The notes under the pieces: model-generated
Told to the model about the DNA's origin: nothing
Database searches by the model: none
Seen by the model: only the letters and a program-made list of their open reading frames with translations
Position numbers and translations under genes: made by a program
Shown: positions 48,533 through 57,743 of the stretch, piece by piece
How the letters are laid out: every line of letters begins with the position of its first letter
How positions within the stretch are numbered: position 1 is the stretch's first letter
Origin: Enterobacter cloacae
GTDB taxonomy: Bacteria > Pseudomonadota > Gammaproteobacteria > Enterobacterales > Enterobacteriaceae
Length of the DNA stretch: 64,000 nt
Direction of reading: 5' to 3'
NCBI RefSeq assembly: GCF_013375935.1
Contig: NZ_CP056117.1
Span: forward strand, 2,356,001 to 2,420,000

Positions 48533-49462
48533 ATGAAAAAACTGATCGTAGCCGCCCTCATCGCCATGACGTCCGGGGCCGCCCTCGCCGAAAACGAGCA
48601 AATTGTTTTCAGTACGCCAAATCTGGCCATGCCGTTTGAAGTGCACATGCAGCGCACGGCGGTGAAGGCCGCAAAAGAGATGGGCGTGCAGCTTCAGGTG
48701 CTGGACGGGCAGGGCAGCTCACCGAAACAGGTGGCTGACCTGGAAAACGCCATCACCCGCGGGGCGCAGGGCTTTATCGTCTCCCCGAACGACGTGAACG
48801 CGGTCTCCAGCGCGGTGGATGAAATTCAGGAGGCGAAGCTGCCGGTCGTCACCCTTGACCGCTCCGTCGACAGCCAGAAGAAGGTGCCGCACTTTGGCGC
48901 CAACAACTATAAAGGCGGCCAGGCGATTGGCGACTTCGTCAAAACTAAATTCCCCAACGGTGCGGACATCATTCTGCTCACCGGCCAGCCGGGCTCCTCC
49001 TCCAATATTGAACGCACCAAAGGGATCCGCGACAGCCTGAAGGCGGGCGGGGACAAGTACAAGATCGTCGCCGATCAGACCGGCAACTGGATGCGTTCAG
49101 AAGGGATGCGCATCGTTGAAAGCGTCCTGCCTTCTCTGCCGAAACGCCCGCAGGTGATCCTCTCCGCCAACGACGATATGGCGCTGGGGGCGATTGAAGC
49201 CCTGCAGAGCCAGGGCGTGAAGCCGGGCGAAATCCTGGTGACCGGCTTTGATGCGGTACCGGAAGCGCTGGCCCGCGTGCGCGAGGGCTGGCTGGCGGTG
49301 ACCGCCGATCAGCGTCCGGGCTTTGCGGTGCAGACGGCGATGAGCCAGCTGGTGGCCAGCGTGCGCGAGAAGAAAGCCATCACCGGCGCCGACTACCCGC
49401 CGACGCTTATCACCAAAGAGAACCTGCAGCAGGCTGAGCGCATCGGCGAGGCCGGTAACTGA
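48533..49462 (+). CDS. Periplasmic sugar-binding protein of an ABC transporter (inositol)
   Basis: This 309-residue type I periplasmic binding protein resembles RbsB. Its signal peptide MKKLIVAALIAMTSGAALA is followed by cleavage before ENEQ. Residues VTLDRSVDSQKKV and the GFDAVPEAL segment are typical of the ribose/pentose-type cleft. The ATG at 48533 has an AGAGAG site, and a longer frame into iolG is rejected. With the ATPase and permease genes that follow it forms an ABC importer. Location among iol genes points to inositol as the ligand, as for Caulobacter IbpA-IatA-IatP. Confidence 0.85.
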   Translation: MKKLIVAALIAMTSGAALAENEQIVFSTPNLAMPFEVHMQRTAVKAAKEMGVQLQVLDGQGSSPKQVADLENAITRGAQGFIVSPNDVNAVSSAVDEIQEAKLPVVTLDRSVDSQKKVPHFGANNYKGGQAIGDFVKTKFPNGADIILLTGQPGSSSNIERTKGIRDSLKAGGDKYKIVADQTGNWMRSEGMRIVESVLPSLPKRPQVILSANDDMALGAIEALQSQGVKPGEILVTGFDAVPEALARVREGWLAVTADQRPGFAVQTAMSQLVASVREKKAITGADYPPTLITKENLQQAERIGEAGN

Positions 49463-49516
49463 TCTATCCGCAGCCGCCGCGCGAGCGGCGGCGCACTCTG
49501 AAGGAGGAGCAGACCG

Positions 49517-51064
49517 ATGTCGCAACCCTTACTGAAAGTGACCGACCTGGCGAAAAGCTTTTCCGGCGTCTGGGCGCTGAGCAGCGCTCAGCTGACCGTC
49601 GGCAGCGGAGAAATACACGCCCTGCTGGGGGAAAACGGGGCGGGAAAATCCACGCTGCTGAAGGCGCTCGCGGGGGTGCAGCCGCAAACGCGCGGGGAGA
49701 TCTGGTTCAACGGCGAAACGCTGCCGGTGGACGACTCCCCGGTGGAGCGGCAGAACAAGGGCATTATCACCATCTATCAGGAGTTCAACCTGCTGCCCAA
49801 CATGACCGTCGCGGAGAACATGTTTCTCGGGCGCGAGCCGCGCAGGCGTAACCTGATCGTCGACGAAAAGGCGGTAAACCAGGAGGCCCAGGTCATCCTC
49901 GATTACCTGCAGTTGAACGTCGCCCCGACCACGCCGGTCGCCCGCCTGAGCGTGGCGCAGCAGCAGATGGTGGAGATCGCCCGGGCGCTGACCCTCAATG
50001 CCCGGTTAATCATTATGGACGAACCGTCCGCCGCGCTGAGCGACAGCGAGGTGGAAAGCCTGCACCGCGTGGTGCGGGAGCTAAAAAATCGCGGGGTGAG
50101 CATTATCTATGTCACCCACCGCCTGCACGAGGTTTTCCAGCTCTGCGATCGCTTCACCGTGTTCCAGGACGGCCGCTTCACCGGCACCGGCGCGGTGGCG
50201 GAGACCAACGTCGAGCAGCTGATCCGCCTGATGGTCGGGCGCGACGTGGCGTTTAACCGTCGTCCCGCCAGCGAAACGCATCATGAAGACAAACCCATCC
50301 GTCTGGCCGTGAAGGGGCTGAGCCGCGAAAAGCCGCCGCTGGATCCGCACGGTATTGCCCTGCACGACATCAGCTTCCACGTCCACGCCGGGGAGGTTTT
50401 AGGCATTGCCGGGCTGGTGGGCGCGGGACGCACCGAAGTGGCGCGCTGCCTGTTTGGCGCGGACGCGTTTACCTCGGGCAGCTTTGAGCTGGATGGCGTG
50501 CCGTACCGGCCGCGCGATCCGCTGTATGCCCTGGACCAGGGCGTGGCTCTGGTGCCGGAAGATCGCAAAAAAGAGGGGGCGGTGCTGGGGCTGTCGATTC
50601 GCGACAACCTGTCGCTCTCCTGCCTTTCGTCACTGCTGCACTGGCGCTGGTTCGTCAACACCCGCAAAGAGGACGACCTGATTGAGTCCTACCGCCAGGC
50701 GCTGCAGATCAAAATGGTCAACAGCGAGCAGGAGGTGCGCAAGCTCTCCGGCGGTAACCAGCAAAAAGTGATCCTCGCGCGCTGCATGGCGCTCAATCCT
50801 CGGGTGCTGATCGTCGACGAGCCGACGCGCGGCATCGACGTGGGGACCAAATCAGAAGTGCACCAGGTGCTGTTTGACATGGCGAAAAAGGGCGTGGCGG
50901 TGATCGTGATCTCCTCCGATCTGCCTGAAGTGATGGCGGTGTCCGACCGGATCATCACCCTCAGCGAAGGCCGGGTGACCGGCGAGATCCACGGCGACGA
51001 CGCTAACGAAGAACGGCTGATGACGATGATGGCCATCAACCACAACGCTCTGAACGCGGCATAA
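49517..51064 (+). CDS. Sugar ABC transporter ATP-binding protein (two ABC domains)
   Basis: This 515-residue protein has two fused ATPase domains in the RbsA/AraG/IatA style. The first holds the Walker A GENGAGKST and signature LSVAQQQM, with Walker B LIIMDEPSA. The second has a degenerate Walker A (GLVGAGRTE) and signature LSGGNQQK, with Walker B VLIVDEPTRG. It drives uptake with the permease and the periplasmic binding protein in the adjacent genes. The permease starts 11 bases downstream. Confidence 0.92.
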   Translation: MSQPLLKVTDLAKSFSGVWALSSAQLTVGSGEIHALLGENGAGKSTLLKALAGVQPQTRGEIWFNGETLPVDDSPVERQNKGIITIYQEFNLLPNMTVAENMFLGREPRRRNLIVDEKAVNQEAQVILDYLQLNVAPTTPVARLSVAQQQMVEIARALTLNARLIIMDEPSAALSDSEVESLHRVVRELKNRGVSIIYVTHRLHEVFQLCDRFTVFQDGRFTGTGAVAETNVEQLIRLMVGRDVAFNRRPASETHHEDKPIRLAVKGLSREKPPLDPHGIALHDISFHVHAGEVLGIAGLVGAGRTEVARCLFGADAFTSGSFELDGVPYRPRDPLYALDQGVALVPEDRKKEGAVLGLSIRDNLSLSCLSSLLHWRWFVNTRKEDDLIESYRQALQIKMVNSEQEVRKLSGGNQQKVILARCMALNPRVLIVDEPTRGIDVGTKSEVHQVLFDMAKKGVAVIVISSDLPEVMAVSDRIITLSEGRVTGEIHGDDANEERLMTMMAINHNALNAA

Positions 51065-51075
51065 CGGAGTTTCTC

Positions 51076-52104
51076 ATGACGCAGATGATTTCTAAAACGC
51101 AGGCCCCGGTCAAACGCGCCGGACGCATCGATCCCATCGCCTTCTTCGAGCGCTTCGGGGTGCTGATTTTCATGATCCTGCTGCTGATCTTCTTCCAGTC
51201 GCAGAACAGCAATTTTTTCTCTGAACGCAACATTTTCAACATCCTGACCGAGGTGTCCATCTACGGGATCATGGCCGTGGGGATGACCTTCGTCATCCTG
51301 ACCGCCGGGATCGACCTTTCCGTCGGCTCCATTCTGGCGGTGTGCGCCATGACCGCGGCGTACGTGATCAAGGGCGACAACTTCACCACCGTTGACCCGA
51401 ACGCCTGGGGCGGCATGAGCTGGCTGATTGGGCTGGGGATTTGCCTGGCGATGGGCACGGCGATTGGCTTTCTGCACGGCCTGGGCGTTACCCGCCTGCG
51501 CCTGCCGCCGTTCATCGTCACTCTCGGGGGGATGACCATCTGGCGCGGCCTTACGCTGGTGATTAACGACGGCGCGCCGATCGCCGGTTTCGATCAGGGC
51601 TACCGCTGGTGGGGGCGCGGGGAGCTGCTCGGCATCTCCATTCCGATCTGGATCTTCGCCATCGTCGCCGTCGGCGGCTATCTGGCGCTGCACAAAACCC
51701 GCTGGGGGCGCTTCGTTTACGCCATCGGCGGCAACCCGGAGGCGGCGCGCCTGGCAGGTGTCAACGTGAAGCGCGTGCTGGTCAGCGTCTACGTGCTGAT
51801 TGGCTGCCTGGCGGGGCTGGCGGGCTTCATCCTCAGCGCGCGTCTGGGGAGCGCCGAGGCGGTGGCCGGGATCTCCTTTGAGCTGCGCGTCATCGCCTCG
51901 GTGGTGATTGGCGGCACCTCGCTGATGGGCGGCTACGGGCGCATCGGCGGCACCATCATCGGCTCCATCATCATGGGTATTCTGATTAACGGCCTGGTGC
52001 TGATGAACGTCTCGGCCTACTACCAGCAGATTATCACCGGATTAATTATCGTTCTGGCGGTGGCGTTCGACACCTACGCCAAGAGCCGTCGCGGCGCACT
52101 GTGA
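51076..52104 (+). CDS. Sugar ABC transporter permease
   Basis: This 342-residue integral membrane protein of the BPD_transp_2 (RbsC-like) family has about ten hydrophobic segments. It carries the typical GIDLSVGSILAVCAM and NPEAARLAGVNVKR motifs. It forms the channel of the importer, and its place among iol genes implies inositol as substrate. Its stop codon, TGA at 52102-52104, lies nine bases before the ATG at 52113. Confidence 0.9.
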   Translation: MTQMISKTQAPVKRAGRIDPIAFFERFGVLIFMILLLIFFQSQNSNFFSERNIFNILTEVSIYGIMAVGMTFVILTAGIDLSVGSILAVCAMTAAYVIKGDNFTTVDPNAWGGMSWLIGLGICLAMGTAIGFLHGLGVTRLRLPPFIVTLGGMTIWRGLTLVINDGAPIAGFDQGYRWWGRGELLGISIPIWIFAIVAVGGYLALHKTRWGRFVYAIGGNPEAARLAGVNVKRVLVSVYVLIGCLAGLAGFILSARLGSAEAVAGISFELRVIASVVIGGTSLMGGYGRIGGTIIGSIIMGILINGLVLMNVSAYYQQIITGLIIVLAVAFDTYAKSRRGAL

Positions 52105-52112
52105 GGATCGTG

Positions 52113-53246
52113 ATGAAAGAGGTACGTATTGGATTAATCGGCACCGGGTATATCGGCAAGGCGCACGCCATCGCCTACGCCCAGGCCCCGACGGTGTTCA
52201 ACCTGCGCGGCAGGCTGGTGCGCGAGATGGTGGCCGAGGTGAACCCGGCGCTAGCGGCAGAGCGCGCCCTGGCGTTTGGCTTTAACCGGTCAACCGGAGA
52301 CTGGCGGGCGCTGGTGGCCGACCCGGCCATTGATGTAGTGGATATCTGCTCGCCCAACCATCTCCATAAAGAGATGGCGCTGGAGGCAATCCGCCATGGC
52401 AAGCACGTCTACTCGGAGAAGCCGTTGGCGCTGAACGCCCACGACGCGCGCGAGATGGTCGACGCCGCAAGGCGGGCAGGGGTGAAAACCCTGGTGGGCT
52501 TCAACTACATGAAAAACCCGACGGCGCAGCTGGCGAAGGAGATTATCGCCCGCGGCGAAATAGGCGAGGTGATCCACTTCTACGGTACCCACAACGAAGA
52601 CTATATGGCCGACCCGCTTTCGCCCATTCACTGGCACTGCTTTAAGGAAACCGCCGGGCTGGGAGCGCTGGGCGACCTCGCGGCGCACATCGTCAATATG
52701 GCCCAGTACCTGGTGGGGGAGATTGAGCAGGTTTGCGGCGACCTGAAGATTGTGGTCCCGGAACGCCCGGCGAAGGCCGGATCGTCGGAGATGGTTGCCG
52801 TCGAAAATGAGGATCAGGCCCACGCGATGGTGCGCTTCGCGGGCGGGGCGCAGGGTGTGATTGAAACCTCCCGCGTCGCCTGCGGACGCAAGATGGGGCT
52901 GTCGTATGTGATCACCGGGACGAAAGGCGCCATCAGCTTCACCCAGGAGCGCATGGCGGAGCTGAAGCTCTATCTGCATGACGATCCGGTCAACCGTCAG
53001 GGGTTCCGCACGCTGCTGGTCGGCCCGGCACACCCGGACTACGCCGCATTCTGCATGGGCGCGGGTCACGGGATCGGCTTTAACGATCAAAAAACGGTGG
53101 AGGTGCGCGACCTGGTGGACGGCATAGCCGCCGACGTCCCGATGTGGCCGGACTTCGAAGAGGGCTGGAAGGTGTCCCGTGTGCTGGACGCCATCGCACT
53201 CTCGCACCAGCAGGGCCGCTGGCTGAACGTGAACGACATTGTCTGA
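52113..53246 (+). CDS. Second Gfo/Idh/MocA-family oxidoreductase
   Basis: This 377-residue NAD-dependent oxidoreductase has the Rossmann motif GLIGTGYIGKAHA, the catalytic-lysine motif YSEKPLALN, and a C-terminal GFO_IDH_MocA_C-type domain. It is not a copy of IolG by length (377 against 328) or by sequence. It may oxidise another inositol isomer such as scyllo-inositol, or a glycoside of inositol. I chose the ATG at 52113 with a GAGG site. An upstream GTG that overlaps the permease stop is rejected. It is located between transporter and kinase genes of the same operon. Confidence 0.85.
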   Translation: MKEVRIGLIGTGYIGKAHAIAYAQAPTVFNLRGRLVREMVAEVNPALAAERALAFGFNRSTGDWRALVADPAIDVVDICSPNHLHKEMALEAIRHGKHVYSEKPLALNAHDAREMVDAARRAGVKTLVGFNYMKNPTAQLAKEIIARGEIGEVIHFYGTHNEDYMADPLSPIHWHCFKETAGLGALGDLAAHIVNMAQYLVGEIEQVCGDLKIVVPERPAKAGSSEMVAVENEDQAHAMVRFAGGAQGVIETSRVACGRKMGLSYVITGTKGAISFTQERMAELKLYLHDDPVNRQGFRTLLVGPAHPDYAAFCMGAGHGIGFNDQKTVEVRDLVDGIAADVPMWPDFEEGWKVSRVLDAIALSHQQGRWLNVNDIV

Positions 53247-53258
53247 AGAGGTATCAAC

Positions 53259-55163
53259 GTGGAAAAGCAGTTTGATGTGATATGCATGGGCCGCGTGGCG
53301 GTAGACCTCTACAGCCAGCAGATTGGCGCCCGTCTGGAGGATGTCTCGAGCTTCGCCAAATATCTCGGCGGATCGTCCGGCAACGTGGCGTACGGCACCG
53401 CGCGCCAGGGCCTGCGCTCCTCAATGCTGGCGCGCGTGGGCGATGAACATATGGGCCGCTTCCTGCGGGAAGAGTTACGCCAGGTGGGCTGCGACACCAG
53501 CCATCTGATTACCGATAAAGAACGCCTCACGGCGCTGGTGCTGCTCGGCATTAAAGACCGGGACACCTTTCCTCTGATTTTTTACCGCGATAACTGCGCG
53601 GATATGGCGATTACCGCCAGCGATGTGAACGAAAGCTACATCGCCTCCGCACGGTGTCTTGCCATCACCGGGACTCACCTTTCTCACCCTCAGACCCGCG
53701 AGGCGGTGCTGACGGCGCTGGGCTATGCCCGCCGTCACGGCGTGCGCACGGTGCTGGACATCGATTACCGCCCGGTGCTGTGGGGGCTGACCTCCCTGGG
53801 CGACGGCGAAACGCGCTTTATTCCCGCCGATCGGGTCACCCGCGAGCTGCAGGAGGTGCTGCACCTCTTCGACGTCATTGTCGGCACCGAGGAGGAGTTC
53901 CATATTGCGGGCGGCAGCACGGATACCTTGCAGGCGCTGGAACGGGTGCGCGACGTGAGTCAGGCCACGCTGGTCTGCAAGCGCGGCGCGCTCGGCTGCT
54001 CGGTCTATACCGGTGCCATTCCGCCACGGCTGGACGACGGCCTGACGGTGACCAGCGTGCGCGTGGAGGTGCTGAACGTCCTCGGCGCGGGGGACGCGTT
54101 TATGTCCGGCCTGCTGCGCGGCTACCTGAACGACGAGGGCTGGGAGCAGGCGTGCCGCTACGCCAACGCCTGCGGCGCGCTGGTGGTCTCGCGCCACGGC
54201 TGCGCCCCGGCGATGCCGAGCAAAATCGAGCTGGATGACTATCTCTCCCGCGCCGCGAATGTGCCGCGCCCGGATCTCGACCCGCGACTTAACCATCTGC
54301 ACCGGGTCACCACCCGCCGCCGTGAATGGCCCGAGCTGTGCGTGATGGCGTTCGATCACCGCAGCCAGCTTGAGGATATGGCGCTGCAGTGCGGCGCGTC
54401 GCTCGGGCGCATTCCGGCCCTGAAGCAGCTGATCCTGCAGGCCAGCCGCGAGGCGGCGAGCCGCGCCGGGCTGGAGGGCAAAGCCGGTCTGCTGTGCGAC
54501 GGCACCTTTGGCCAGGACGCGCTCAACGCCATTACCGGGGAAGGGTGGTGGATCGGGCGGCCCATTGAGCTGCCGGGCTCGCGGCCGCTGGAAATGGAGC
54601 ACGGCAATATCGGCACCCAGCTTATCAGCTGGCCGCAGGAGCACGTGGTGAAGTGCCTGGTCTTTTTCCATCCGGAAGATGCCCACGGCCTGCGCCTGGA
54701 GCAGGAGCAGAAAATCGCCGAGGTGTACCACGCCTGCTGCCGGTCCGGGCACGAGCTGCTGCTGGAGGTGATCCTGCCCGCGACCATGCCGCGCAGCGAC
54801 GAGCTCTACCTGCGCGCCATCTCTCGCTTCTACAACCTGGGCATTTACCCGGACTGGTGGAAGCTGCCGCCGCTCTCGGCCGAGGGCTGGACGTCGCTCG
54901 GCGAAATTATCGAACGCCGGGACCCGCACTGCCGCGGAGTGGTGATACTCGGGCTTGACGCGCCGGCCGAACAGCTGCGCGCCGGGTTTAACGCCGCGGC
55001 GGGGCACGATCTGGTGAAGGGGTTTGCCGTGGGGCGCACGCTGTTCGGCGATGCTTCCCGCGCATGGCTGAAGCACGATATCGACGATGCGCAGCTGGTG
55101 GCGCGCATCCGGGACAACTACCTGCAGCTTATCGCCTGGTGGCGCGAGCGCGGGCACGCATAA
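53259..55163 (+). CDS. iolC: Bifunctional 5-dehydro-2-deoxygluconokinase with C-terminal DUF2090 (aldolase-type) domain
   Basis: This 634-residue protein is a fusion. Residues about 1-325 are a PfkB-family kinase with GGSSGNVAYGTARQG and the catalytic base in NVLGAGDAFMSGLL. They phosphorylate 2-deoxy-5-keto-gluconate. Residues about 335-634 are a DUF2090 domain (VMAFDHRSQLEDMA, then LLCDGTFGQDALNA). This domain is annotated in related proteins as the 5-dehydro-2-deoxyphosphogluconate aldolase that yields DHAP and malonate semialdehyde. No separate iolJ is present, so the domain probably supplies that step. It starts with GTG at 53259, preceded by an AGAGG site. Confidence 0.9.
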   Translation: MEKQFDVICMGRVAVDLYSQQIGARLEDVSSFAKYLGGSSGNVAYGTARQGLRSSMLARVGDEHMGRFLREELRQVGCDTSHLITDKERLTALVLLGIKDRDTFPLIFYRDNCADMAITASDVNESYIASARCLAITGTHLSHPQTREAVLTALGYARRHGVRTVLDIDYRPVLWGLTSLGDGETRFIPADRVTRELQEVLHLFDVIVGTEEEFHIAGGSTDTLQALERVRDVSQATLVCKRGALGCSVYTGAIPPRLDDGLTVTSVRVEVLNVLGAGDAFMSGLLRGYLNDEGWEQACRYANACGALVVSRHGCAPAMPSKIELDDYLSRAANVPRPDLDPRLNHLHRVTTRRREWPELCVMAFDHRSQLEDMALQCGASLGRIPALKQLILQASREAASRAGLEGKAGLLCDGTFGQDALNAITGEGWWIGRPIELPGSRPLEMEHGNIGTQLISWPQEHVVKCLVFFHPEDAHGLRLEQEQKIAEVYHACCRSGHELLLEVILPATMPRSDELYLRAISRFYNLGIYPDWWKLPPLSAEGWTSLGEIIERRDPHCRGVVILGLDAPAEQLRAGFNAAAGHDLVKGFAVGRTLFGDASRAWLKHDIDDAQLVARIRDNYLQLIAWWRERGHA

Positions 55164-55174
55164 TGGAGACGACA

Positions 55175-56065
55175 ATGAGTGTACAACTGGGCATCAACCC
55201 GCTGACGTGGACGAACGACGATCTGCCTTCGCTCGGCGCGGAGACGCCGCTGGAGACCTGCCTGAGCGAAGGCAAAGAGGCCGGTTTTGCCGGCTTCGAG
55301 CTGGGCAATAAGTTCCCGCGCGAAGCGCGCCTGCTCGGCCCCATTCTGCAGCGCCACGACCTGCAGCTGGTCTCCGGCTGGTACTCCGGCCGCCTGCTGG
55401 AGCGCAGCGTGGAGGAGGAGATTGCCGCCGTGCAGTCCCACCTGACGCTGCTGCGCGAGCTGGGGGCGAAGGTGCTGGTCTTTGCGGAAGTGAGCGGTTG
55501 CATTCACGGCGAGCAGCAGACGCCGGTGCACCTGCGCCCGCGCTTCCCGAAGGATCGGTGGAAGGAGTACGGCGAGAAGCTCACCGAATTTGCGCGCTAT
55601 ACGCAGCAGCAGGGGGTGCAGATTGCCTACCATCACCATATGGGCACGGTGATTGAGTCCGCCGACGACGTGGACAGCCTGATGCTCCACACCGGCGACG
55701 AGGTGGGACTGCTGCTGGATACCGGGCATCTGACCTTTGCCGGGGCCGATCCGCTGGCGGTGGCGCAGCGCTGGGCGATGCGCATCAACCACGCCCACTG
55801 CAAAGACGTGCGCGCCGACGTGCTGGCGGACGTGAAAAACCGCAAAACCAGCTTCCTCGACGCGGTGCTGAGCGGCGTGTTTACCGTGCCGGGCGACGGC
55901 TGCGTGGATTACCCGCCGATTATGCGGCTGCTGAAGGCGCAGGACTATCACGGCTGGCTGGTGGTGGAGGCCGAGCAGGATCCGGCGATAGCCCATCCGC
56001 TGACCTACGCCCGTCTGGGTTATAACAACCTGAGCCGCCTGGCGCGCGACGCCGGGCTTATCTGA
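55175..56065 (+). CDS. iolE: Inosose (2-keto-myo-inositol) dehydratase
   Basis: This 296-residue TIM-barrel protein is similar to xylose isomerase-like sugar enzymes. It carries MSVQLGINPLTWTNDDLPS at the start and YHHHMGTVIES and LLLDTGHLTF in the core, with metal-binding His, Glu and Asp residues. It dehydrates 2-keto-myo-inositol to trihydroxycyclohexanedione, the IolD substrate. The ATG at 55175 has GGAG eight bases before it. The in-frame ATG at 55163 overlaps the iolC stop and is less likely. Confidence 0.92.
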   Translation: MSVQLGINPLTWTNDDLPSLGAETPLETCLSEGKEAGFAGFELGNKFPREARLLGPILQRHDLQLVSGWYSGRLLERSVEEEIAAVQSHLTLLRELGAKVLVFAEVSGCIHGEQQTPVHLRPRFPKDRWKEYGEKLTEFARYTQQQGVQIAYHHHMGTVIESADDVDSLMLHTGDEVGLLLDTGHLTFAGADPLAVAQRWAMRINHAHCKDVRADVLADVKNRKTSFLDAVLSGVFTVPGDGCVDYPPIMRLLKAQDYHGWLVVEAEQDPAIAHPLTYARLGYNNLSRLARDAGLI

Positions 56066-56074
56066 GGAGGTGAC

Positions 56075-56899
56075 ATGTCACGTCTGCTATCACGCTGGCA
56101 ACAGCCGAACGCTGAGGGGCGCACCCAGTCCGTCACGCCGGAACGCGCCGGCTGGGAATATGTTGGCTTTGAGGCCTATGAACTTCAGGAGGGGCAGGAG
56201 CTGACGCTGCCCGCGGTCAGCGAAGAGCGCTGTCTGGTGCTGGTGGCCGGGCGCGCCTCCATCAGCACGCCATCCGCGCGGTTTAACGACATCGGGGAGC
56301 GGATGAGCCCGTTCGAACGCATCAAGCCGTGGGCGGTTTACGTCACCCCGCAGGAGGCGGTCCAGGTGAAGGCGCTGACGAGGCTCGAACTGGCGGTCTG
56401 CGCCGCTCCCGGCAAAGGCGCGTATCCGACGCGGCTGATTGCCCCGCAGGATATCGACGGCGAGGCGCGCGGCAAGGGCCACAATCAGCGCTACGTGCAC
56501 AACATTCTGCCGGAAGACAAGCCCGCCGACAGCCTGCTGGTGGTGGAGGTGTGGACCAGCGAGGGCTGCACCAGCTCGTACCCGAGCCATAAGCACGATA
56601 CGGATAACCCGCAGCAGGAAACCTATCTGGAGGAGACCTACTACCATCGCCTCAACCCGGAGCAGGGATTCTGCATGCAGCGCGTCTACACCGATGACAG
56701 AACGCTGGACGAGTGCATGGCGGTCTACAACCGCGACGTTGTCATGGTGCCGAAGGGCTACCATCCGGTGGCGACGATGGCCGGGTATGACAGCTATTAC
56801 CTCAACGTGATGGCCGGGCCGGTGCGCAAATGGATGTTCACCTGGGAAGACGATCACGCGTGGATTAATCGCGATTATCCCGCAGAGAGTGGTGGCTGA
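56075..56899 (+). CDS. iolB: 5-Deoxy-glucuronate isomerase
   Basis: This 274-residue double-cupin protein converts 5-deoxyglucuronate to 2-deoxy-5-keto-gluconate. The conserved metal site is visible in SSYPSHKHDTD and in the following block with EETYYHRLNPEQGF. KGYHPVATMAGYDSYYLNVMAG is near the end, a signature block of IolB. It follows iolE by nine bases with an AGGAGG site and closes the inositol operon. A REP-like hairpin starts 13 bases after its stop. Confidence 0.95.
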   Translation: MSRLLSRWQQPNAEGRTQSVTPERAGWEYVGFEAYELQEGQELTLPAVSEERCLVLVAGRASISTPSARFNDIGERMSPFERIKPWAVYVTPQEAVQVKALTRLELAVCAAPGKGAYPTRLIAPQDIDGEARGKGHNQRYVHNILPEDKPADSLLVVEVWTSEGCTSSYPSHKHDTDNPQQETYLEETYYHRLNPEQGFCMQRVYTDDRTLDECMAVYNRDVVMVPKGYHPVATMAGYDSYYLNVMAGPVRKWMFTWEDDHAWINRDYPAESGG

Positions 56900-56912
56900 G
56901 GCGGCCTTTCTT

Positions 56913-56942
56913 GTCGGGCGGCGCTGCGCTTACCCGACCTGC
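56913..56942. repeat. REP-type palindromic element after iolB
   Basis: The stretch pairs GTCGGG with CCCGAC around an inner GCGC/GCGC dyad and ends in a GACCTGC tail, the form of enterobacterial REP elements. It marks the 3' end of the inositol operon and lies 46 bases before the stop of the convergent hydrolase gene. Confidence 0.7.
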
Positions 56943-56988
56943 GAAACCGTAGTCCTGAGCAAGCGCGCCGCCGCCGGGCGAATTGTCC

Positions 56989-57732
56989 TCAGTGCACCCG
57001 CCTCGCCTGCTCAATCGTGCGGGCGATGGCCTCCGGATGGCTCACCATCGATACGTGGCTTGCCGCTACCTCGGTGGTTTTTGCGCGGATCGCCTTCGCC
57101 ATCGCGCGCTCCAGCGCCGGGTTAATCATCCTGTCATTCTCGCTTACCACATACCAGCACGGCTTAGTGCGCCACGCTGCACGAGTAATCTTTTCCCCAA
57201 ACGCATCGCCCCTTATTGGCCCCTGCGTGGCCGCAATGGTCTGTTGTTCACCCAGCTTTACGTCAGGCGCAAAATCCTTCCTGACGGCCTCCGCTGGCAG
57301 ATATAAATAGCCGTCCGCCGTTTTGGCAATGCCCGCGCTGCCCGGCGGCGGCGGGAAGCTTCCAGCGAGATCCGCCGTCGACTGGCCGGCGTCCGGCGCG
57401 AACGCCGCCACGTAAACCAGCGATTTGACCCGCGCATCGTTACCCGCTTCGCTAATCACGGTCCCGCCCCAGGAGTGGCCTACCAGCACCACGTCGCCCT
57501 GCGCGCGGGCGATGGCCCGCTTTGTGGCCGCGACGTCATCGTTCAGCGAGGTGAGCGGCAGCTGGACGGCAATGACCTCTGCGTGCTGTTTCTGCAACAG
57601 GGTAATCACCTTATTCCAGCTGCTGCCGTCGGCAAACGCGCCGTGCACCAGCACGACGCTGGTTTTACTCTCCGCAAAGGCGCTGGCGGAAAGCGCCAGC
57701 AGGCCCGCCGTCACTACAGACAGTGCTTTCAT
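56989..57732 (-). CDS. Exported alpha/beta hydrolase
   Basis: This 247-residue alpha/beta hydrolase has a signal peptide (cleavage near ASAFA, residue 20), then the oxyanion segment VVLVHGAFADGSSW. The nucleophile elbow GHSWGG holds the catalytic serine. The Asp in SENDRMINP and the His in ASHVSMVSHPE complete the triad. It resembles salicylate-esterase-like plant enzymes and periplasmic hydrolases of unknown substrate. It is downstream of the DUF6130-like gene by 11 bases, so the two form a small operon transcribed on the minus strand. Confidence 0.85.
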   Translation of the reverse strand: MKALSVVTAGLLALSASAFAESKTSVVLVHGAFADGSSWNKVITLLQKQHAEVIAVQLPLTSLNDDVAATKRAIARAQGDVVLVGHSWGGTVISEAGNDARVKSLVYVAAFAPDAGQSTADLAGSFPPPPGSAGIAKTADGYLYLPAEAVRKDFAPDVKLGEQQTIAATQGPIRGDAFGEKITRAAWRTKPCWYVVSENDRMINPALERAMAKAIRAKTTEVAASHVSMVSHPEAIARTIEQARRVH

Positions 57733-57743
57733 CTTAAGCGTCC

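Noticed and set aside
53475..55175. 566-residue frame antisense to iolC
   Set aside because: Long antisense frames arise in high-GC genes; the sense strand has clear kinase and DUF2090 motifs.
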